Source: Kiritimatiellia bacterium
Lineage (GTDB): Bacteria > Verrucomicrobiota > Kiritimatiellia > RFP12 > UBA1067
DNA: 7,846 bases
Assembly (NCBI GenBank): GCA_017965685.1
Contig: JAGCPM010000041.1
Coordinates: 1 to 7,846 of the forward strand
Reading direction: 5' to 3'
This document shows, in pieces, positions 1 through 5,519 of this stretch (the stretch's first letter is position 1; each line of letters starts with the position of its first letter). The notes beneath the pieces are model-generated. The model was not told where the DNA came from. It saw only the letters and a list, made by a program, of their open reading frames with translations, and did no database searches. The translations under genes were made by a program, and so were the position numbers.

Positions 1-363
1 GTCCATGCCCTGGCGCTCGTGCGGTCCGTATTTCACGTTCTCAAAGTCAGGCGCGTCGACGTACTTCGCCTTCTGCGTCGGCGCGGCCTTCTCCCGTGCG
101 TCGAAAGGATCCGTGTAGGCGAACTTCCCCTCCGGACGGCGCCCGAACACGCGGGCGAGGGCGCGCAGCTTCAGGTCGCCGCGCCGGCAGTCCGGCAGAC
201 GCCAGCAGCCTTCGGTGTATTCGTTCCAGGCGTTGACGTAGACCACACCGGGATTCTTCGGGTCGGCGAGCGCCGCCGCCTTCGCGTCGCGCAGGTACTT
301 CTCGAAGAGGACGTCCGTGTTGTTGGTGAACGTGGCGGACCGCGGATAGGCGATCTCGCCTTT
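1..363 (-). pseudogene. C-terminal continuation of the GH99-like/WbsX gene after the in-frame TAG
   Basis: Directly after the TAG at 364-366 the same frame stays open for 121 codons to the window edge (codons 320-440 counted from the ATG at 1320). It reads KGEIAYPRSATFTNNTDVLF, a helix ending in YLRDAK, then the hallmark VVYVNAWNEYTEGCWRLPD. The N-E-Y-T-E-G segment (208-225, residues 366-371) corresponds to the N-E-W-H-E-G motif of GH99 enzymes, whose two glutamates spaced by three residues are catalytic; here they are E367 and E370. About 70 further residues follow (LKLRALARVFG, then FAYTDPFDA) and the end lies outside the window. There is no frameshift, no second stop and no candidate start codon with a Shine-Dalgarno near 363, so this segment is translated only by readthrough, or not at all. 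It is either a recently broken gene or an intact gene with a base-call error. Confidence 0.75.
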
Positions 364-1320
364 CTACGGGAAAGGATCGTCGAGCACGCAGCGGAGCGAG
401 GAATCCCAGCCCGTCGGAACGACCGGTATGTAGGGGGCGGGCGAGGCATCACGCATCTTCGCCCAGTGGCGCTGGAGCGGGCCGTCGATCTCCTTGAAGT
501 CTATCAGAACCTCTCCCGCCTTGAAGCGGTTGTATATGTCCTTGACCTGGTATGTGTTGAAGCCGTAGTCCGTGAACGAGTCGATGCCGAGCGCGGCGAA
601 CCGCGCGGCCATCTTCGGCGTCACGTTCTGCGCGTTGACGTGAAGTTCGCCGAGCCCGGCCGCGCGCACGCGGCGGCGGGCCTCCTCGATGGCGTCCTTG
701 ACCTTTGCGTCGTCCCTGCCCCACGTCTCCCACAGATAGGCGAAATCGTAGATCGAGAAGAACAGCCTGCCGTCCAGCCTCCAGTACTCCGGCCGGTTGA
801 AGTAGCGTTTTATGGAAAGGTCCACGAGCCCGAGGAACTCCTCCGGCGTGTGGGCGAGCGTCATGAGCTTGCGGGCCTCCTTGTCCGGCGCCGCGCGGAA
901 CCTGTCCTTGCGCTCGTGGTAGCACCACATGATCGCGAACTTCATCAAGTTCCGGTTCTTCGCCTTGAGAAAGCCCCTCTCGATCGCCTCCTCCTGCGTG
1001 ACTTCGCCATTGTAGTAATAGTAGTCGTAGAGGAAAACCGTGATGCCCGCGTTCGAAGCGAGCGCGATTTCCGTCTCGACGTCCTCCGGATCCGCGCCGT
1101 CGAGACAGCCCGCGAACGGACTGAAGTTGATCTGCCCCTTGAAGCGCGTCGCGGGATTCTTCACGAAATCCCACTCCGACCAGCCGGGACGGAACCACTC
1201 GTTCCCCTTCGGATACTCGTGCCAGTGCGGATAGTAGACCGCCATCACGTCAATCGGCTTCTCCTCCGCGCCGAAGCACGGAAGGCAGAGAAATGCCAGA
1301 ATCGCAAACGCCGTCTTCAT
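364..1320 (-). CDS. GH99-like/WbsX-type secreted protein, prematurely terminated by TAG
   Basis: The open part encodes 318 residues. Residues 1 to about 18 are a signal peptide (MKTAFAILAFLCLPCFGA), so the product is exported and acts as a hydrolase or glycan-binding protein rather than a cytosolic glycosyltransferase, the label often attached to WbsX. Typical features of the GH99-like WbsX domain are VMAVYYPHWHEYP (25-37) followed by PGWSEWDFV, the GITVFLYDYYYYNG strand (92-105), LMKFAIMWCYHER (125-137), YFNRPEYWRLDGRLFFSIYD (173-192), and VVPTGWDSSLRC (300-311). The frame stops at TAG (364-366), but the next 121 codons continue the same domain, so this is the N-terminal three quarters of a longer protein. 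GGAG at 1329-1332, inside the last GH31 codons, lies 8 nt before the ATG and fixes the start. As it stands the product lacks the predicted catalytic Glu pair and is probably inactive. The substrate is unknown; GH99 proper cleaves alpha-mannosidic links, but WbsX proteins are diverse. Confidence 0.8.
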   Translation of the reverse strand: MKTAFAILAFLCLPCFGAEEKPIDVMAVYYPHWHEYPKGNEWFRPGWSEWDFVKNPATRFKGQINFSPFAGCLDGADPEDVETEIALASNAGITVFLYDYYYYNGEVTQEEAIERGFLKAKNRNLMKFAIMWCYHERKDRFRAAPDKEARKLMTLAHTPEEFLGLVDLSIKRYFNRPEYWRLDGRLFFSIYDFAYLWETWGRDDAKVKDAIEEARRRVRAAGLGELHVNAQNVTPKMAARFAALGIDSFTDYGFNTYQVKDIYNRFKAGEVLIDFKEIDGPLQRHWAKMRDASPAPYIPVVPTGWDSSLRCVLDDPFP

Positions 1321-1323
1321 GCG

Positions 1324-2964
1324 CTACTCTCCAACGCGCTCGTAGCGCGGAAGGCGGTCAAGAGGAACGTTCGAGAGACGGAGCGTCTTCGGGCCGACGT
1401 GCGTCTCGCCGAGGTCGTCGCGCCATGTCCCCGCCGGGAGCTCGACGGTCTTGGCGTCGTCCGGCGTTACCACCGGCGCGACAAGCCAGCGCGAGCCGAG
1501 CATGAACTGCTGCATCGGGCGATTGAAGCCCTGATGAGGGAATTCATATTCCATGGCGCGGACAATCGGTTCGCCCGTCGCAGCCGCATGCCTCGCCGTC
1601 TCCAGGATGTATGGCGCGAACTCCACGTGAAGACCGGCGAACTTCCTGCACAGCCTTACGCCATCGGGCGAGAGGTGCCGCCAGGGCGCAGTGGAGAACT
1701 GCATCATCGGCATCAGCGACTGCAGAGCGGCAGAGCGGACGAAGAGCTTTTCGTTTATCTCCTTCCCGACGAACGACACCTCGAGTCCTCCGCCGACCAT
1801 GTCCGCGACGAGGTAGGGGCATCCGAGAAGTCCGCCTGCTATCACCTGGGGAATGACAGTATCCTGGCCTTCACGCCCTGTCCAGGCGTGGGCGCGGTCC
1901 AGGAGGCGCGTGACGAGCGGCAGTCCGCCGCACTTCCAGCTGACGCGGATTTCGTGGTACGGGAACTCCCTCGCCGCCAGTTCGGCGTACAGCCGCGTGT
2001 AGTCCACTGGCTCCGCATTCTCGTCGTGGAACCTGCAATCCTCGGCGAAGAACCTGGGGTCGCCCGCGTCGAACTTGTACCCCTTTATTCCGTACTTGTC
2101 CGCAAAGTCGTGGAGAATCTTCGCGTAGTACGCGTTGGCCTCGGGTTTCGTGAGGTCGTAGACGGCGCTTATGCCGCTCCACCACCTGACCACGGCCGCT
2201 TCGTGCGAGCCGGGCTTCTTGCGGTAGGCGAGATAGTCCAGTCCGTTCAGTTTCTTGTGGTGCCGCAGTTTCTTGTACTCCCTGCTGTCCGGCGAGACGA
2301 AATGCGCGGTCCAGATGAGAGGGATCCACCCCTGCGCGGTGATGCGGTCGAACATCCCCTTCGGATCTGGGAAATCCTTCTCGTAAAACTCGTATGAACC
2401 CTGGTGGGAAAGCCATCCGCCATCCATCATGTACACGCCGCACGGGAAACCACTCTTCGCCAGCTCCGCTGTGTAACCGTCAGCCGCCTTCTGGTCCATT
2501 CCGTTGAGGAATATCTCGATCCAGTTGTTCCACTGCGGAAGCGTGAAGAAAACGTCGGGTGGCGTCTTCCCCTCGAAGCGCATGTGCGCCTTCGCCACCG
2601 CGAGGTATGCATCCTTCAGCGTCGAGCCGGCCTGGACGCACTCGACCTTCTCCGCATCGGAGTCGATAACGAGTTTGCCGTCCTTGAATTCGTAGCCGAA
2701 CGGCTTCTCGCTCCAGACGTAGCGTCCGAACGACGACACCAGGAGAGGCGATGATGTGTTCCCATGCGTCCTGAGGTCTATGTGCCTCGAGTCTCCCGCG
2801 CCGTAGGGCTGGCTCTGTCCGTCGCCTCCGCCGCCGCCCCACCAGCGCTCGCCATCCAGAACCTGGATTTCATTCGTGAACGATCCGGCCGCAAGAAGAG
2901 GCGCGATTGCGGCAAACCACACCGCCATCGCAAAATTCATTTTTGTCAGTCCTATCTTTGACAT
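1324..2964 (-). CDS. GH31-family alpha-glycosidase (alpha-galactosidase/alpha-xylosidase-like), exported
   Basis: A 546-residue protein resembling the short MYORG-like branch of GH31, retaining hydrolases of terminal alpha-glycosides such as alpha-galactosides, alpha-xylosides or alpha-glucosides. Residues 1 to about 26 are a signal peptide. The start at 2964 is preferred because it gives Lys3 and Lys8 in the n-region; the alternative ATG at 2940 would leave no basic residue. A compact N-terminal domain (about 30-130) contains RWWGGGGGDGQ and SSFGRYVWSEKPFGYEF. The barrel shows LPQWNNWIE (142-150), YMMDGGW (178-184), the predicted nucleophile D299 in GIKGYKFDAGD, SWKCGG (342-347), and LLGCPYLVADMVGGG (379-393). 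EPIVRAMEYEFP (465-476) and MLGSRWLVAPVV (488-499) are typical of the GH31 C-terminal region. The usual W-S-G-D acid/base segment reads W361-T-G-R364-E365, so the acid/base is uncertain. Shorter than most GH31 enzymes (often 650 or more). The gene ends in TAG, 3 nt before the next gene and in the same frame. Confidence 0.85.
   Translation of the reverse strand: MSKIGLTKMNFAMAVWFAAIAPLLAAGSFTNEIQVLDGERWWGGGGGDGQSQPYGAGDSRHIDLRTHGNTSSPLLVSSFGRYVWSEKPFGYEFKDGKLVIDSDAEKVECVQAGSTLKDAYLAVAKAHMRFEGKTPPDVFFTLPQWNNWIEIFLNGMDQKAADGYTAELAKSGFPCGVYMMDGGWLSHQGSYEFYEKDFPDPKGMFDRITAQGWIPLIWTAHFVSPDSREYKKLRHHKKLNGLDYLAYRKKPGSHEAAVVRWWSGISAVYDLTKPEANAYYAKILHDFADKYGIKGYKFDAGDPRFFAEDCRFHDENAEPVDYTRLYAELAAREFPYHEIRVSWKCGGLPLVTRLLDRAHAWTGREGQDTVIPQVIAGGLLGCPYLVADMVGGGLEVSFVGKEINEKLFVRSAALQSLMPMMQFSTAPWRHLSPDGVRLCRKFAGLHVEFAPYILETARHAAATGEPIVRAMEYEFPHQGFNRPMQQFMLGSRWLVAPVVTPDDAKTVELPAGTWRDDLGETHVGPKTLRLSNVPLDRLPRYERVGE
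1329..1332 (-). promoter_or_regulatory. Shine-Dalgarno GGAG of the GH99-like gene, inside the GH31 end
   Basis: GGAG lies in the last two sense codons of the GH31 gene, directly before its TAG (1324-1326), and is 8 nt from the ATG at 1320. Together with the signal peptide that follows, it supports a genuine new start there rather than a fused GH31-GH99-like protein. Confidence 0.6.
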
Positions 2965-2970
2965 GGTTTG

Positions 2971-5517
2971 TCACTCCTGATTGTTCACCTTGATCTTGGC
3001 CGTTGCGGACGGAAGTCCCTCGGCCTCGAACACGATTGTGATTTCGCCCTCCGCTCCGGGCGTCGCCCTCACTAGCGCGGAGAGCAGTCCGTTGAACGTT
3101 TTGCGCGACGGATCGCGCAGCCACGTGAAGTCCGTCTCGTCTCCGTTCTCCGCCGCGACGAATGTTCCGCAGCCCGACACCGATATCTTCACCCCGACAT
3201 TCGCCGTCGGGCAGAAGTTGCCGTCCTTGTCAACCACCTTGAGCGTCACATAGCCGACATCCTCTCCGTCGGAGGCAATCACTTCCCTCTCGGGCGTAGC
3301 TACAACACGCGCCGGCTCTCCTGCCGTCTTCACCGCTTCTTCTGCCCAGGTCTTGCCGTTTTTGTAGGCCACCGCCCTTAATTCGCCGGGATGGTAGACG
3401 ACGTCGTCGAATCGGAAGCGCCAAAGCCCTTTCTCGCGCGTCCTGCGTCCCTGCGAGACGCCGTTCACGAAAAGCTCCACCTCGTCGCCGGAGGAATAGA
3501 CGTAGACGGGAGTCTTCTCACCCTCGCGCCCAGGCCAGGTCCAGTGCGGCAGGTTGTGCGCCGTAGGCACGTCCGGACGCCACCTGGCGAGATAGAGGTA
3601 TGCCTCGTCCTTCGCGAACCCAGCAAGGTCGAAGAGTCCGGTCGGACACGAGTGGATGCCGCCGCGCACCGTTCCGTGGCGCGCCACCTCTTCAAGCGCA
3701 CGCTTCTGGCGCTCCGGGTCGGAAAACTTGGGTTTCGCGCGTATCTCCGGCGAGGCCCAGGGTCCGCCGAGGTAGTCGAAGGCAGTCCAGGAGAAAGACC
3801 CCATGCAGGCGGGATTCTCGTCTTCGGCCGTCCATTCGGCGTCCGCCAGCGCGATGGTATCCAGTCCGTACGAACTGCAGCGGAAGTCGATGCGTCCGCC
3901 GGACGCAGGAAGCCCCCACTTCCCCGGCTTCTCCGGAAGCGGGAAGAAGTATTCGCCGCGGGATGTTTGCGTACACATCGACTCGCTGCCGAAGAACGGC
4001 TTCTCCGGCCACATAGCATGGTATTCGTCGTAGAGGTCAGGCTTGTAGTTGAAACCGTAGATGTCGCCGAACTGCGCTAGCGGCGAACGCCAGACGTCCT
4101 TGTTGTCGTTCGCCGTCGTCGCGGGACGCGTTGGATCCTCCTGATGGCATATCCTCACGCCCTCAACGCCGTTTTTCTGGAAAAGCGGCCAGAATGCCTC
4201 GCCCGCCCGCGACTCCCAGATTTCGTTGCCGAACCCCCACATGATGACGCAAGGGTGGTTTCGGTCTGCGCGTATCCACGCGCGCAGATCACGCTCGAAC
4301 CAGCGATCCATCAGTAGGTGGTAGTCGGTTGGACGCTTCGGAAGGCTCCACTGGTCGAGGATTTCGTCCATCACGACGAACCCCATCTCGTCGCACAGGT
4401 CGTACCACTCCTCGGCGTGGCGGTAGTGGCTCATGCGCACGGCGTTCATGCCAAGCGCCTTCGCCTTCTCTAGACGACGGCGGATGGCGTTGCGGTTCGG
4501 AACCGCGCCGAGCGAACAGAGGTCCTGGTGGAAGCAGCAGCCTTTGATCTGGACGCGCCGTCCGTTCAGCTGGAAGCCGCGCTCGTCGGGGAAGAAGCCG
4601 ATGGTGCGGATGCCGTAGCGATACACGTCGCCCTCTATGTCAACGGTGTAGAGATACGGGTCGTCGATATCCCAGAGACGCGGATTCGCTACGGTGAACA
4701 CCTTCTCCTTCGCGCCGCTTTTCGACATCTTGTACACCACCTTGACCGTTGCGGAGTCCTTCGACACGGAAGGCGTCGTGATCGCGACCGAACCCGGGAC
4801 GACATGATCCGCCGGGAGCGTCTCCAGCCAGCAGCGACGCACGAGTCCGAGACCCGTGTGCCAACGCGAGAAGTCCGGCGGACGGTGCGTCCGCACCGCG
4901 ATCACGTTCTCCGTGCCGTCGCGCTTCAGGTGGGGCGTCAGGTCTACGCGCCAGCGCGCGTAGCCAAGCGGCCAGCCGCCGACGAAGTTTCCGTTGATCC
5001 ACACCATAGGATACGCCATCGCGCCGTCGCAGACGAAGTGCGCGAAGCCGTCCGCCGCGAAAGGCAGGCGTTTCCCTTCGGCGCAGACCTCGCCGTCCTT
5101 CACGGCAAAGCGGCAGCGGTACCACGCCGTCCCCGACGCCGGAAGATAGCCGTCTAGATGCCCAAGGTCGTACGAGAACGAATAACGTATCGCCGCATCG
5201 TGGGGAACTCTCACCAGCTCCCATTCGGAGTCGTCGAAGTCGGGCTCGTTGAAGCGGTTGCCGACAACCGGGCCGGGCGCGAGCGGACGGCGCGAGGCGG
5301 ACGGAATCTCCATCATATCGCGCCCCATGTCGTCCAGCCAGTCGGCCATCTTCTGAAGCGTGAACATCCGCGCCGTCGCGAGGTCCTCGGCGTCCGAGAA
5401 CCTCCAGTCGTTCAGCTCGACACGCACCGCCCCCGATGCGCAGGACACGACTCCCGCGACACTCAAAAACAATGGCGCGAGCGCGGCGGCGGACGTTGCT
5501 GCAAGCGTTTTCATCAT
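2971..5517 (-). CDS. GH2 beta-galactosidase-type glycoside hydrolase, exported, possible lipoprotein
   Basis: An 848-residue retaining glycoside hydrolase of family 2, most likely a beta-galactosidase; beta-glucuronidase, beta-mannosidase and other GH2 activities are alternatives. The frame is open upstream to 5673, but that part overlaps the GH27 coding end. The in-frame ATGs at 5523, 5517 and 5514 lie 3, 9 and 12 nt after GAGGG (5527-5531); 5517 matches the 8-9 nt spacing of the other genes. The signal peptide contains VVSC (C26), which fits a lipobox. The N-terminal jelly-roll (about 85-235) has SGTAWYRCRF, VWINGNFVGGWPLGYARW and RWHTGLGLVRRCWL. An Ig-like domain follows, then the TIM barrel from about 309 (IKGCCFHQD, NAVRMSHYRH). 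The predicted acid/base is E432 in RNHPCVIMWGFGNEIWE and the nucleophile is E512 in PFFGSESM, 80 residues apart as usual. A DUF4982-like domain (about 660-730, VELFVNGVSQGRR) and a C-terminal Ig-like domain (about 738-845) complete a long GH2 architecture. Stop TGA. No defect seen. Confidence 0.9.
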   Translation of the reverse strand: MMKTLAATSAAALAPLFLSVAGVVSCASGAVRVELNDWRFSDAEDLATARMFTLQKMADWLDDMGRDMMEIPSASRRPLAPGPVVGNRFNEPDFDDSEWELVRVPHDAAIRYSFSYDLGHLDGYLPASGTAWYRCRFAVKDGEVCAEGKRLPFAADGFAHFVCDGAMAYPMVWINGNFVGGWPLGYARWRVDLTPHLKRDGTENVIAVRTHRPPDFSRWHTGLGLVRRCWLETLPADHVVPGSVAITTPSVSKDSATVKVVYKMSKSGAKEKVFTVANPRLWDIDDPYLYTVDIEGDVYRYGIRTIGFFPDERGFQLNGRRVQIKGCCFHQDLCSLGAVPNRNAIRRRLEKAKALGMNAVRMSHYRHAEEWYDLCDEMGFVVMDEILDQWSLPKRPTDYHLLMDRWFERDLRAWIRADRNHPCVIMWGFGNEIWESRAGEAFWPLFQKNGVEGVRICHQEDPTRPATTANDNKDVWRSPLAQFGDIYGFNYKPDLYDEYHAMWPEKPFFGSESMCTQTSRGEYFFPLPEKPGKWGLPASGGRIDFRCSSYGLDTIALADAEWTAEDENPACMGSFSWTAFDYLGGPWASPEIRAKPKFSDPERQKRALEEVARHGTVRGGIHSCPTGLFDLAGFAKDEAYLYLARWRPDVPTAHNLPHWTWPGREGEKTPVYVYSSGDEVELFVNGVSQGRRTREKGLWRFRFDDVVYHPGELRAVAYKNGKTWAEEAVKTAGEPARVVATPEREVIASDGEDVGYVTLKVVDKDGNFCPTANVGVKISVSGCGTFVAAENGDETDFTWLRDPSRKTFNGLLSALVRATPGAEGEITIVFEAEGLPSATAKIKVNNQE
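2974..2978 (-). promoter_or_regulatory. Shine-Dalgarno AGGAG of the GH31 gene, at the GH2 stop
   Basis: AGGAG covers the last codons of the GH2 gene and abuts its TGA (2971-2973). It lies 9 nt before the ATG at 2964. A near copy of the site, AGGA followed by a similar 9-nt spacer, occurs at 2941-2953 before the second ATG at 2940. Confidence 0.7.
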
Positions 5518-5519
5518 TT

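Noticed and set aside
449..1198. A 249-codon minus-strand open frame overlapping the GH99-like gene
   Set aside because: It is a frame-shifted shadow rich in Arg/Gly, whereas the in-register frame encodes a signal peptide and a complete WbsX-type domain.
19..2397. A 792-codon open frame on the plus strand, longer than the real genes opposite it
   Set aside because: It is in exact codon register with the GH31 and GH99-like genes on the minus strand. It stays open because those GC-rich genes avoid TTA, CTA and TCA codons here. The translation is Arg/Val/Glu-rich with no recognisable domain, and it reads through both minus-strand TAGs as Leu (CTA).
2822..2850. Run of glycine codons (five Gly after W-W) in the GH31 gene, considered as a repeat or slippage site
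   Set aside because: The codons are mixed GGC/GGA and short, and the segment matches the general Gly-rich W-W-G-G region of related GH31 proteins, so no repeat expansion is needed to explain it.
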